DNA from: Variovorax paradoxus NBRC 15149
GTDB taxonomy: Bacteria; Pseudomonadota; Gammaproteobacteria; Burkholderiales; Burkholderiaceae_C
Assembly: GCF_001591365.1 (NCBI RefSeq)
Contig: NZ_BCUT01000007.1
Span: forward strand, 558,001-622,000
Reading direction: 5' to 3'
DNA: 64,000 nucleotides
Below are positions 35,218-43,567 of this stretch, piece by piece. Both the position numbers and the translations under genes were made by a program. The stretch's first letter is position 1. The number at the start of each line of letters is the position of its first letter. The notes beneath the pieces are model-generated. The model ran no database searches, was not told where the DNA came from, and saw only the letters and a program-made list of their open reading frames with translations.

Positions 35218-36192
35218 ATGAAGAACATCATTTCGCGGCGCGCGGCCATCGCCACGCTGGGCGCACTGGGCGCCGGTGCCGCGTTTGCGCAGGGCGGGGC
35301 CACGCGGCCCCTTACCGTGCGGCTCGGCTACCAGAAGTCCTCGACGCTGATCGCGCTGCTGAAGGTGCAGGGCACGCTCGAAAAGCAGCTCGCCCCGCTC
35401 AACGCCACGCTGAGCTGGCACGAGTTCACCAGCGGCCTGCCGCTGCTCGAGGCGCTGAACCTCGACAACCTGGACATCAGTGCCGACGTGGCCGACACCG
35501 TGCCGGTGTTCGCGCAGGCCGCCGGCGCCGACCTGACCTTTGTCGCGCAGGAAGCGCCGTCGCCTGCCGCGCAGGCCATTCTCGTGCGCGAGGACTCGCC
35601 GCTCCGGTCGGTGGCCGACCTGAAGGGAAAGAAGGTCGGCTTCGCCAAGGCGGCCGGCGCGCACTACCTGCTGATCGCGGCGCTGGAGAAGGCTGGCCTG
35701 TCCTTCAGGGACATCGATCCCGCCTACCTGACGCCGGCCGACGGCCGTGCCGCCTTCGAGCGCGGCGCCATCGACGCCTGGGTCGTGTGGGACCCGTTCC
35801 TGGCGGCCGCGCAGCGCCAGGCCAGGGTGCGCGTGCTGGCCGATGGCACGGGCATCGCCTCGTACCAGCGCTACTACCTCGCCAGCACCAAGTTCGCGAA
35901 GGCGCGCCCGGACGTGCTGCGCGTGGTCTATGCCGAGCTCGAGCGAACCGGCCGATGGGTCAAGCAGAACCCGAAGGAGGCCGCGGCACTGCTGTCGCCC
36001 GTGTGGGGCCTGGACGCGGCAACGATCGAGCAGGCCAACGCCCGCCGCAGCTACGCGGTGCGCCCGGTGGTGGCCGAGGCGCTGGCCGAACAGCAGCGCA
36101 TTGCCGATGCCTTCTTCGCGGAAAAGCTGCTGCCTAGAAAGATCAACGCGCTCGACGTGGCGCTCTTCCAACCGGGCCTGAAATCATCATGA
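35218..36192 (+). CDS. Second SsuA-like sulfonate-binding protein
   Basis: 324-residue paralogue of the SsuA at 32042, embedded between ssuC and ssuB. The signal (MKNIISRRAAIATLGALGAG) contains RR and ends near AFAQG. It shares the blocks VRLGYQKSSTLIALLKVQGTLEKQL, LKGKKVGFAKAAGAHYL and RAAFERGAIDAWVVWDPFLAAAQ with copy 1, but positions around the ligand differ (HEFTSGLPLLEALNLDNLDISADVADTVP). It contains no internal Met and no Cys. Its stop overlaps ssuB by 4 bases. Probably offers a second sulfonate specificity to the same channel. Confidence 0.92.
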   Translation: MKNIISRRAAIATLGALGAGAAFAQGGATRPLTVRLGYQKSSTLIALLKVQGTLEKQLAPLNATLSWHEFTSGLPLLEALNLDNLDISADVADTVPVFAQAAGADLTFVAQEAPSPAAQAILVREDSPLRSVADLKGKKVGFAKAAGAHYLLIAALEKAGLSFRDIDPAYLTPADGRAAFERGAIDAWVVWDPFLAAAQRQARVRVLADGTGIASYQRYYLASTKFAKARPDVLRVVYAELERTGRWVKQNPKEAAALLSPVWGLDAATIEQANARRSYAVRPVVAEALAEQQRIADAFFAEKLLPRKINALDVALFQPGLKSS

Positions 36193-37019
36193 ATGCTGTT
36201 CTGAAAGACACACGGCCGCTGGCCATTGCGGGCGGCGTGCGCCTGGAGGCGCGCGGGCTGCACAAGCGCTATGGCGAACGCGAGGTGCTGCGCAACACGC
36301 AGCTCGCCATCGAGCCGGGGCAGTTCATCGCCATCGTCGGGCGCAGCGGCTGCGGCAAGAGCACGCTGCTGCGGCTGGTTGCGGGGCTCGAGAAGGCCAG
36401 CGCCGGCGGGCTCTACACGGACGGCAAGGCCATCGACGGCCTGCACGACGACACCCGGATCATGTTCCAGGAAGCGCGCCTCCTGCCCTGGCGCCGCGTG
36501 CTCGACAACGTGACGCTCGGCCTGCCCGCCGAGGCCAAGGCGCGCGGCAAGGAGGTGCTCGCGCAGGTGGGCCTGGCCGACCGCGAGAACGAATGGCCGG
36601 CGCGCCTGTCGGGCGGCCAGCGCCAGCGCGTGGCGCTCGCACGGGCGCTGGTGCACCACCCGCGGCTGCTGCTGCTCGACGAGCCGCTGGGCGCGCTGGA
36701 CGCGCTCACGCGCATCGAGATGCATCGTCTCATCGAGAACCTGTGGCAGCGCCACCGCTTCACCGCGCTGCTGGTGACGCATGACGTGCAGGAGGCCGTG
36801 GCGCTTGCAGACCGCGTGATCCTGATCGAGGACGGGCGCATCGCGCTCGACGAGAACATTGCGCTCGCCAGGCCGCGCTCGCAGGGCGACCCGGCGTTCG
36901 CGGCCATCGAGAAACGCATCCTCGACCGCGTGCTGCAGAAGCCCGGCGAGGCCGAATCCGCCGCCGCGGACGCCAACTGGCTGCAGCCCTCGGCGCACAC
37001 GCTGCGCTGGGCGATCTGA
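36189..37019 (+). CDS. ssuB: Sulfonate ABC transporter ATP-binding protein SsuB
   Basis: 276-residue ATPase. Walker A GRSGCGKSTLLRLVAGLEK, Q-loop in RIMFQEARLLPWRRVLDNV, signature LSGGQRQRVALARAL, Walker B LLLLDEPLGALDALTRIEMH and switch His in LLVTHDVQEAVAL are all intact. The LPWR sequence after the Q-loop is typical of the nitrate/sulfonate/taurine class. Overlaps the second ssuA by 4 bases; 36 bases before metY. Confidence 0.95.
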   Translation: MNAVLKDTRPLAIAGGVRLEARGLHKRYGEREVLRNTQLAIEPGQFIAIVGRSGCGKSTLLRLVAGLEKASAGGLYTDGKAIDGLHDDTRIMFQEARLLPWRRVLDNVTLGLPAEAKARGKEVLAQVGLADRENEWPARLSGGQRQRVALARALVHHPRLLLLDEPLGALDALTRIEMHRLIENLWQRHRFTALLVTHDVQEAVALADRVILIEDGRIALDENIALARPRSQGDPAFAAIEKRILDRVLQKPGEAESAAADANWLQPSAHTLRWAI

Positions 37020-37055
37020 ATCCATCGTTCATCCACAAAGAAGAAAGGCAGTCGC

Positions 37056-38342
37056 ATGTCGCAGAACTGGAAATTCGAAACCCTGTCGGTGCACGCCGGC
37101 TACTCGCCCGAGCCGACCACGCGCGCCGTGGCGCCGCCCATCTATCAAACGGTGGCCTATGCCTTCGACAGCGCGCAGCACGGCGCCGACCTGTTCGACC
37201 TGAAGGTGCCGGGCAACATCTACACCCGCATCAACAACCCGACGCAGGACGTGCTCGAACAGCGCGTGGCCGCGCTCGAGGGCGGCATCGCGGCACTCGC
37301 GCTGGCTTCCGGCCAGGCGGCCGTGACCTATGCGATCCAGACCATTGCCGAGGCGGGCGACAACATCGTCAGCAGCACCGCGCTGTATGGCGGCACCTAC
37401 AACCTGTTCGCGCACACGCTGCCGCAGTTCGGCATCACCACGCGCTTCGCGGACCACCGCGATCCCGCAAGCTTCGAGAAGCTGTTCGACGAGAAGACCA
37501 AGGCGGTGTTCGTCGAATCGCTCGGCAACCCGGCCGGCAACGTGACCGACATTGCGGCCATCGCCGAGATCGCGCACCGCCACGGCGTGCCGCTGATCGT
37601 GGACAACACCGTGCCTTCGCCGTACCTGAGCCGGCCCATCGAGCATGGCGCCGACATCGTGGTGCACTCGCTCACCAAGTACCTGGGCGGCCACGGCACC
37701 AGCATCGGCGGCGCCATCGTCGATTCGGGCAAGTTCCCGTGGGCCGAACACAAGCAGCGCTTCCGGCGCCTGAACGAGCCCGACGTGAGCTACCACGGCG
37801 TGGTCTACACCGAGGCGCTGGGCCCGGCCGCCTACATCGGCCGCGCGCGCGTGGTGCCGCTGCGCAACACGGGCGCGGCGATCTCGCCGTTCAACGCCTT
37901 CCTGATCTTGCAGGGCATCGAGACGCTGGCGCTGCGCATGGACCGCATCAGCAGCAATGCGCTTTCGGTGGCCCAGCACCTGAAGACGCACAAGGCCGTC
38001 AACTGGGTCAACTACGCGGCGCTCGAGGACCATCCCGACCACGCATTGGCAAAGAAGTACTTCGGCGGCCGGTCCAGTGGCGTGCTGACCTTCGGCATCG
38101 GCGCCGGCCGCGAGGGCGGGGCGAAGTTTCTCGATGCGCTCAAGCTCTTCACGCGGCTCGTGAACATCGGCGACGTGCGCTCGCTCGCCACGCACCCGGC
38201 CTCCACCACGCACCGGCAGCTCTCGCCCCAAGAGCTGGCGCGGGCCGGCGTCACGGAAGACACCGTGCGCCTGTCGGTCGGCATCGAGCACATCGACGAC
38301 CTCATCGCCGACCTCGACCAGGCGCTGGCTGCCGCGGGGTGA
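37056..38342 (+). CDS. metY: O-acetylhomoserine sulfhydrylase (MetY)
   Basis: PLP enzyme joining sulfide to O-acetylhomoserine to form homocysteine. In 428 residues: FETLSVHAGYSPEPTTRAVAPPIYQTVAY, YTRINNPTQDVLEQRVAALEGG, ASGQAAVTYAI, and Lys208 in HSLTKYLGGHGTSIGG, which binds PLP. The Cys/Met gamma-lyase family has several members, but the ETLSVHAG start and 420-430 length favour MetY. Only one internal Met and no Cys, which fits use under sulfur limitation. It closes the ssu group with ssuF. Confidence 0.92.
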   Translation: MSQNWKFETLSVHAGYSPEPTTRAVAPPIYQTVAYAFDSAQHGADLFDLKVPGNIYTRINNPTQDVLEQRVAALEGGIAALALASGQAAVTYAIQTIAEAGDNIVSSTALYGGTYNLFAHTLPQFGITTRFADHRDPASFEKLFDEKTKAVFVESLGNPAGNVTDIAAIAEIAHRHGVPLIVDNTVPSPYLSRPIEHGADIVVHSLTKYLGGHGTSIGGAIVDSGKFPWAEHKQRFRRLNEPDVSYHGVVYTEALGPAAYIGRARVVPLRNTGAAISPFNAFLILQGIETLALRMDRISSNALSVAQHLKTHKAVNWVNYAALEDHPDHALAKKYFGGRSSGVLTFGIGAGREGGAKFLDALKLFTRLVNIGDVRSLATHPASTTHRQLSPQELARAGVTEDTVRLSVGIEHIDDLIADLDQALAAAG

Positions 38343-38404
38343 GCGCCTTGCCCCTGTTCCTCATGCCAGAACCCTTCCTTCAACCTCAAAGAGAAAGAAA
38401 CACC

Positions 38405-38620
38405 ATGTCCATCCAAGCCATCAATGTCCGCAACCAGTTCAAGGGCAAGGTCCGCGAAATCATCCGCGGCGACGTCGTCTCCGAAGTCGACGTCGAAACC
38501 GCCTGGGGCATCGTGACCTCGGTCATCACCACGCGCTCGGTCGACGAGCTGCAGCTCAAGGTGGGCTCCGACGTGGTCGCGCTCGTGAAGTCGACGGAGG
38601 TTTCGATCGCGAAGCTTTGA
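38405..38620 (+). CDS. ssuF: Mop/TOBE-domain molybdopterin-binding protein SsuF
   Basis: 71-residue single Mop domain: INVRNQFKGKVREIIRGDVVSEVDVETAWGIVTSVITTRSVDELQLKVGSDVVALVKSTEVSIAKL read in pieces gives the oxyanion-binding NQFKGKV and KSTEVSI signatures. In Pseudomonas putida the ssu operon ends with such a gene (ssuF), needed for organosulfur use. It contains no internal Met and no Cys. Placed 62 bases after metY and followed by a strong hairpin terminator, so it ends the transcription unit. Confidence 0.88.
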   Translation: MSIQAINVRNQFKGKVREIIRGDVVSEVDVETAWGIVTSVITTRSVDELQLKVGSDVVALVKSTEVSIAKL

Positions 38621-38643
38621 CGGACCCTCAAGCTTGCGAACAA

Positions 38644-38672
38644 CCCGGCGCCGTGTTGGCGCCGGGGTTTTT
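38644..38672 (+). terminator. Rho-independent terminator after ssuF
   Basis: CCCGGCGCC (38644-38652) pairs perfectly with GGCGCCGGG (38658-38666) around a 5-base loop and is followed by five T residues. It ends the sbp/ssu/metY/ssuF unit and separates it from the serine acetyltransferase. Confidence 0.85.
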
Positions 38673-38759
38673 CCGCTTGCAGCAGCCGGGTTTTCAGTTC
38701 TTGGCACATCGGCCGCGGGCTTCTACAGTGTGATGTACAAAACGCCCGGAGAGAAAGCC

Positions 38760-39674
38760 ATGGCCAATTTCGAAGTAGGCGGCATCGTGCGCGCGCTGCA
38801 CGCCGCGCGCGATGAATGGCGCGATTCGCAGCGCCGCTCGCGCGAGCCCGGCACGCGCGAGTTTCCGTCGCGCGATGCGCTGGCGCAGGTCATCGAATCG
38901 CTCAAGGGCGCGCTGTTCCCGATGCGGCTCGGCCCGCCCGACTTGCGCCATGAGAGCGAAGACTTCTATGTCGGCCACACGCTGAACACCGCCTTGCAGG
39001 CGCTGCTGGTGCAGGCGCGGCTGGAACTCAACTACAACGCCCGCCACGAGCCGCGCCCCTCGAACGAAGTCGACGGCCTCGCCACCGAGGCCATCCGCCA
39101 GTTCGCGAACGCGCTACCGGGCCTGCGCCGCCTGCTCGACACCGACGTGCTCGCGGCCTACCAGGGCGATCCGGCCGCGCGCAGCGTCGACGAGGTGCTG
39201 CTGTGCTATCCGGGCGTGCTCGCGATGATCCACCACCGGCTGGCGCACGAGCTCTACAAGCTTGAATTGCCGCTGCTGGCGCGCATCGTGGCCGAGCTCG
39301 CGCATGCGCAGACCGGCATCGACATCCACCCCGGCGCGCAGATCGACGCGGGCTTCTTCATGGACCACGGCACGGGCGTGGTGATCGGCGAGACGGCGGT
39401 CATCGGCAAGCGCGTGCGGCTGTACCAGGCCGTCACGCTGGGCGCCAAGCGCTTTCCGACCGATGCCGAGGGCAACCTGCAGAAGGGCCTGCCGCGCCAC
39501 CCGGTGGTGGAGGACGACGTCGTGATCTACGCCGGCGCCACCATCCTCGGGCGCGTGACGCTGGGCAAGGGCGCGGTCATCGGCGGCAATGTGTGGATCA
39601 CCGACGACGTGCCCGCGGGCGCGAGCGTGACGCAGGCCAGCCTGCAGAACGCGCCGAAGGCGAACGCGCCATAG
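38760..39674 (+). CDS. Serine O-acetyltransferase (CysE/EpsC-type)
   Basis: Makes O-acetylserine for cysteine synthesis. The 304-residue chain has a long N-terminal helical region (about 1-185), then the left-handed beta-helix of hexapeptide repeats: TGIDIHPGAQIDAGFFMDHGTGVVIGETAVIG, where His and Asp of MDHGTG are catalytic, LYQAVTLGAKRF and GGNVWITDDVPAGASV. The long N-terminal part marks the EpsC/plant-like subgroup rather than short enteric CysE. Start at 38760 follows GGAGAGAAAG. It stands alone after the ssuF terminator, within the sulfur region. Confidence 0.92.
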   Translation: MANFEVGGIVRALHAARDEWRDSQRRSREPGTREFPSRDALAQVIESLKGALFPMRLGPPDLRHESEDFYVGHTLNTALQALLVQARLELNYNARHEPRPSNEVDGLATEAIRQFANALPGLRRLLDTDVLAAYQGDPAARSVDEVLLCYPGVLAMIHHRLAHELYKLELPLLARIVAELAHAQTGIDIHPGAQIDAGFFMDHGTGVVIGETAVIGKRVRLYQAVTLGAKRFPTDAEGNLQKGLPRHPVVEDDVVIYAGATILGRVTLGKGAVIGGNVWITDDVPAGASVTQASLQNAPKANAP

Positions 39675-39747
39675 GAACGGCACCAAGGGGCGGCCGGCTT
39701 CGGCCGCGCTATGCTTGGCCGTTGTCAACTATGTAGCTTGCCTTCGC

Positions 39748-41115
39748 ATGTCATTGCCTCAAGCCACTTCCTCCATTTCTTCCGCGCCCCCGGCGGCCGA
39801 CGAGTCCTGCGACGTGCTCGTGATCGGTGGCGGCCCCGCGGGCTCCACGATCTCGGCGCTGCTCGCACAGCAGGGCCGCAAGGTGGTGCTGCTCGAGAAG
39901 GAGCACCATCCGCGCTTTCACATTGGCGAATCGCTGCTGCCCGCGAACGTGGAACTGTTCGACAGGCTCGGCGTGCGCGACCAGGTCGAGAAGATCGGCA
40001 TGCCCAAGTTCGGCATCGAGTTCGTCTCGCCCGAGCATGAGCACCGCAGCTACGTGGACTTTGCCGAAGGCTGGGACAAGTCGCTCGATTCGGCCTGGCA
40101 GGTGCGCCGCTCGGAGCTCGACGAGCTGCTGTTCCGCAATGCCGCCGCGCGCGGCGCGCAGGCGCTCGAAGGCTGCAAGGTGCGCGACGTGGCCTTCGAT
40201 GCCGATGGCGCCACGGTGCAGGCCCAGATGGACGACGGCGCCAGGCGCAGCTGGCGCGCGCGCTTCGTGGTCGATGCCACGGGCCGCGACACGCTGCTGG
40301 CCAACAAATTCCGCTGCAAGGAAAAGAACCCCGACCACAACAGCACGGCGCTGTTCGGCCATTTCACCAACGCCGAGCGGCTGGAGGGCAAGAAGGAAGG
40401 CAACATCAGCATCTGCTGGTTTGCGCACGGCTGGTTCTGGTTCATTCCGCTGGCCGACGGAACCACCAGCGTCGGTGCGGTCTGCTGGCCGTACTACCTG
40501 AAGACACGCGACAAGCCGCTGAAAGATTTCTTCTACGACACCATCGCGCTGTGCCCGGTGCTGGTGGACCGGCTGAAGCACGCCACGCTGGTGGACGATG
40601 CGGTGCACGCCACCGGCAACTTCTCGTATTCGAGCACGCACGCCACGGGCGACCGCTACCTCATGCTGGGCGATGCCTTCACCTTCATCGACCCGATGTT
40701 CTCTTCGGGCGTGTACCTGGCGATGCACAGCGCCTTCGACGGCGCCGGGCTGGTGGCCACCGCGCTCGACCGGCCAGCCGAACTGGCGCCTGTGCGCGAG
40801 AATTTCGAGGCCATGATGCGCAAGGGGCCGCGCGAATATTCGTGGTTCATCTACCGCGTGACCAACCCGACCATCCGCGACATGTTCATGCACCCGGGCA
40901 ATCCCTTCCGCGTGAAGGAGGGGCTGATGTCGCTGCTGGCCGGCGACATCTACCGCGGCACGCCGATCTGGCGGGCGCTCGGCATGTTCAAGTTTCTCTA
41001 CTACTTCATCTCGATCACCCACCTGCGCCGCACCTGGGCCGGCTGGAAGCGGCACCGCTTCAACATCCGAGACATGGGCGCACTGAAGGGCGAGACGATC
41101 CTCAAGTCGGAGTAG
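39748..41115 (+). CDS. Flavin-dependent halogenase-like FAD oxidoreductase
   Basis: 455 residues. FAD fold DVLVIGGGPAGSTISALLAQQGRKVVLLEK at 22-51, then HPRFHIGESLLPAN, a run shared with PltA-like halogenases. Lys87 in MPKFGIEF lies where these enzymes hold the catalytic Lys, and WFWFIP at 229-234 fits the halogenase WxWxIP motif; FIDPMFSSGV follows the flavin-site Pro. Related non-halogenating flavoproteins exist, and no carrier protein or biosynthetic cluster is beside it, so the substrate is unknown. Start at 39748 places the FAD fold near the N-terminus; a TTG 11 codons upstream is less likely. Confidence 0.75.
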   Translation: MSLPQATSSISSAPPAADESCDVLVIGGGPAGSTISALLAQQGRKVVLLEKEHHPRFHIGESLLPANVELFDRLGVRDQVEKIGMPKFGIEFVSPEHEHRSYVDFAEGWDKSLDSAWQVRRSELDELLFRNAAARGAQALEGCKVRDVAFDADGATVQAQMDDGARRSWRARFVVDATGRDTLLANKFRCKEKNPDHNSTALFGHFTNAERLEGKKEGNISICWFAHGWFWFIPLADGTTSVGAVCWPYYLKTRDKPLKDFFYDTIALCPVLVDRLKHATLVDDAVHATGNFSYSSTHATGDRYLMLGDAFTFIDPMFSSGVYLAMHSAFDGAGLVATALDRPAELAPVRENFEAMMRKGPREYSWFIYRVTNPTIRDMFMHPGNPFRVKEGLMSLLAGDIYRGTPIWRALGMFKFLYYFISITHLRRTWAGWKRHRFNIRDMGALKGETILKSE

Positions 41116-41128
41116 CCGCAGTAGCGCC

Positions 41129-41806
41129 TCAGGGCGCCCACGCCGAGCGCGAGGCGCGCAGCGTGGCCACGGCATGCGCCACGCCCGGGCCGGGGCTGCC
41201 GAGCACCTCGATGCCGAGGTCTGCCAGTTCATCCGCGACAGGGGCCATCGAGGCCTGCGCCAGCACCACCACGTCGGCGCCGATGGCGGCGCTGCGGATC
41301 GCGCTGGCCAGCATCTCGATGTAGCGGGCGCTGTCGCCGGCCTCGAAGTGCGGCCAGGCCTCGGCGACCAGCAGCGTGCTCGGCCGGACGCCGACGCCGG
41401 CCTGCGCGGCGGCCGAAAGAAGCAACGCGGTGGTCGGCTCCAGCGTGCTTTCGAGCGCCGCCGCAATCAGCACGCGCGGGCCGGCGCGCACGGCGCGGTC
41501 GGCCATCGCACGGTCGATGCGCTGGGCCGCGAAGGCGCCGCCCGTCGGGGTCTTTTCCGCGATGCCGCCGATGGTCGAGCAGGTGCACGCCACCACGGCG
41601 GCGCCCTCGGAGGCGGCCTCGCGCATGGCCTCGTGCACGCGCGCGGCCAGCATCGGGTTGTCGATGCCCACGGCGCGGGCTTCGTGCAGCAGTTCCTCCA
41701 TCACCAGGTGGCGCACCTCCAGCTCGGGCGCGATCTCGCGGGTCAGGCGCTCGAAGGTCGGCACATGGACCTGCGCCGTGTGGAGGAAGGCGATGGCGTC
41801 GTTCAT
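41129..41806 (-). CDS. Aspartate/glutamate racemase-family protein
   Basis: 225 residues of the Asp/Glu/hydantoin racemase fold. VVACTCSTIGG (Cys74, Cys76) is the first catalytic Cys region. The second half has VVVLAQASMAPVADELADLGIEVLGSPGPGVAHAV, where the second Cys of true racemases is not present (Ala/Ser instead). So the enzyme may be a one-Cys decarboxylase or isomerase relative rather than a racemase. It is 16 bases after the panE-like gene, same strand, and probably cotranscribed. Confidence 0.8.
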   Translation of the reverse strand: MNDAIAFLHTAQVHVPTFERLTREIAPELEVRHLVMEELLHEARAVGIDNPMLAARVHEAMREAASEGAAVVACTCSTIGGIAEKTPTGGAFAAQRIDRAMADRAVRAGPRVLIAAALESTLEPTTALLLSAAAQAGVGVRPSTLLVAEAWPHFEAGDSARYIEMLASAIRSAAIGADVVVLAQASMAPVADELADLGIEVLGSPGPGVAHAVATLRASRSAWAP

Positions 41807-41822
41807 CGCGCGGAAAGCCCCG

Positions 41823-42758
41823 TCAGGCCGCTTCGCGGGCGCGCCGTGCCTCGTAGGCCTTCAGGTGGACGTAGGCCGTGCGCAGCACCGAAGGCGCACA
41901 GGAAGAAGATGCGGCCGGCGCGCGGCCCAGCAGGTCGCCCACGATGTGGTCGGCCTCGACCGGCGCGCCGCGCACGATGTCCTTGTACATGGAGGCGGTC
42001 ATCGGGGAGCCCGGCGCCGTCATGATGGCGCGGCCGCGCTCGACGGCTGCGGGGCGCGGCGCGAAGCCGTTGTGCGCGGCGATGGCGCAGCATTCGTCGA
42101 AGATCGCGAGCGCCACGTCCTGGCCGCCCGCGCTCGCGATGTCGCCGATGGAGGCGCGCATCAGGCTCGTGAGCCCGGCCGCCGAGGCGATGAAGACCCA
42201 CTTCTCCCACATGTCCTGCGAGATGTTCTCGCTCAGCGTGGCGTCGAATTTCGCGCCCGCGAACTGCGCGGCAATGGCGTCGACCCGCGCCGAGCGTCCG
42301 CCTGCGCGCTCGCCGAAGGCAAGGCCATGCATGTCGTTCAGGTGCAGCACGCGGCCTTCGTCGTCCAGCGTGGCGGAGATCATGCACAGGCCGCCGAGCA
42401 CGCGTTCGCTGCCGAAGCGCTCGGCCAGGCGGTCGATGTGGCTCATGCCGTTGAGCAGCGGAAGAATGACCGTGTCGGGCCCGACGGCTGGCGCGAACGA
42501 CGCCATGGTCGCGTCGAGGTCGTAGGCCTTGCTGCCGACCACGACCACGTCGAACGGCGTCCGGATGTCTTCGGCCAGCACGTGGGGCGGCGAGGGCAGC
42601 TGCAGGTTGCCGAAGGGGCTCTGCACCACCAGACCGATCTTTGCGATCTGCGCCGCCCGCCGCGGCCTCAGCAGAAAAGTGAGGTCGCGTCCCGCCTCCA
42701 GCAGCCGGCCGCCGAAATAACCACCGAGTGCACCGGCACCCACCATCAGAAATCGCAT
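41823..42758 (-). CDS. Ketopantoate reductase-family protein (PanE/ApbA)
   Basis: 311 residues. NADPH-binding start MRFLMVGAGALGGYFGGRLLEAG (GxGxxG at 8-13), VVVVGSKAYDLDATMASF, ILPLLNGMSHIDRL and the Lys-containing EKWVFIASAAGLTSLMRASIG, where the conserved Lys is the proton donor region. The frame continues upstream to 42929 but lacks signal or domain; the ATG at 42758 begins the nucleotide fold. Several PanE-like paralogues exist in this group, so the exact 2-oxoacid is uncertain. First gene of a pair with the racemase-like gene. Confidence 0.87.
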   Translation of the reverse strand: MRFLMVGAGALGGYFGGRLLEAGRDLTFLLRPRRAAQIAKIGLVVQSPFGNLQLPSPPHVLAEDIRTPFDVVVVGSKAYDLDATMASFAPAVGPDTVILPLLNGMSHIDRLAERFGSERVLGGLCMISATLDDEGRVLHLNDMHGLAFGERAGGRSARVDAIAAQFAGAKFDATLSENISQDMWEKWVFIASAAGLTSLMRASIGDIASAGGQDVALAIFDECCAIAAHNGFAPRPAAVERGRAIMTAPGSPMTASMYKDIVRGAPVEADHIVGDLLGRAPAASSSCAPSVLRTAYVHLKAYEARRAREAA

Positions 42759-42931
42759 CGTGAACTGCTCCTGGAACCAAAGGGCTCGGGCGATGATGCA
42801 CGCGATTGCGCAAGCCTGCTGCGCATGCCGCAAAGCCAGGGCGGGGCCGAAGAGCTTTTCTGGAAAAGGTCTTGGGCGCTTCGCATAATCATTCCGGTCA
42901 TGTTTTCCCCAACCCAAAAGGAGCTTCATCC

Positions 42932-43489
42932 ATGAGCCAGACCCGAATTGCCGTGATCGTCGGCAGCCTTCGCAAGGATTCGTTCAACCAGAAGCTGGCC
43001 CTTGCGCTGGCGCACCTTGCGCCGCCGGATTTCACCTTCGAGCATTTGCGCATCGACGACCTGCCCCTGTACAACCAGGACGACGACGGCAACCAGGCGC
43101 CTTCGGTGAAGCGGCTCAAGACCGAGATCGTGGCGGCCCAGGGCCTGCTGTTCGTTACGCCCGAATACAACCGTTCGGTGCCTGGCGTGCTGAAGAATGC
43201 GATCGACCATGCCTCGCGCCCCTACGGGCAGAGCGCCTGGGCCGGCAAGCCCGCGGGCGTGGTGGGCATTTCGGTGGGCGCCACCGGCACTGCGCTGGCG
43301 CAGCAGCACCTGCGCAACGTGCTGGCCTATCTCGACGTTCCGACCCTGGGCGCGCCGGAGATCTTCCTGCAGTTCAAGGACGACCTGTTCGACGACAAGG
43401 GCCACATCGGCAATGAAGGCACGAAGAAGTTCCTGCAGGGCTGGATGGACAAGTACGTGGCCTGGATCAAGAGCCACGCGGCAGCCTGA
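42932..43489 (+). CDS. NAD(P)H-dependent FMN reductase / quinone reductase (ChrR-like)
   Basis: 185-residue flavodoxin-fold reductase. IAVIVGSLRKDSFNQKLALALA forms the FMN phosphate loop; TPEYNRSVPGVLKNAIDHASRPYG is the signature of the YieF/ChrR/EmoB group. Start at 42932 follows AAAAGGAGC. Likely reduces quinones, chromate or free FMN. It converges with azoR across a strong symmetric hairpin. Confidence 0.92.
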   Translation: MSQTRIAVIVGSLRKDSFNQKLALALAHLAPPDFTFEHLRIDDLPLYNQDDDGNQAPSVKRLKTEIVAAQGLLFVTPEYNRSVPGVLKNAIDHASRPYGQSAWAGKPAGVVGISVGATGTALAQQHLRNVLAYLDVPTLGAPEIFLQFKDDLFDDKGHIGNEGTKKFLQGWMDKYVAWIKSHAAA

Positions 43490-43519
43490 GACGGCCTGGG
43501 TCCCTGAGCCCGCCAATGA

Positions 43520-43545
43520 AAATGCCGCCCCCGGGGGCGGCATTT
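43520..43545. terminator. Bidirectional terminator between convergent reductase genes
   Basis: AAATGCCGCCCCC (43520-43532) is followed directly by its perfect complement (43533-43545), a 13-bp stem that must open at the centre to form a loop. A-rich and T-rich edges flank it on the two sides, suitable for both directions. Confidence 0.75.
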
Positions 43546-43567
43546 GCTTTTGGGATGGAACCGAGGC

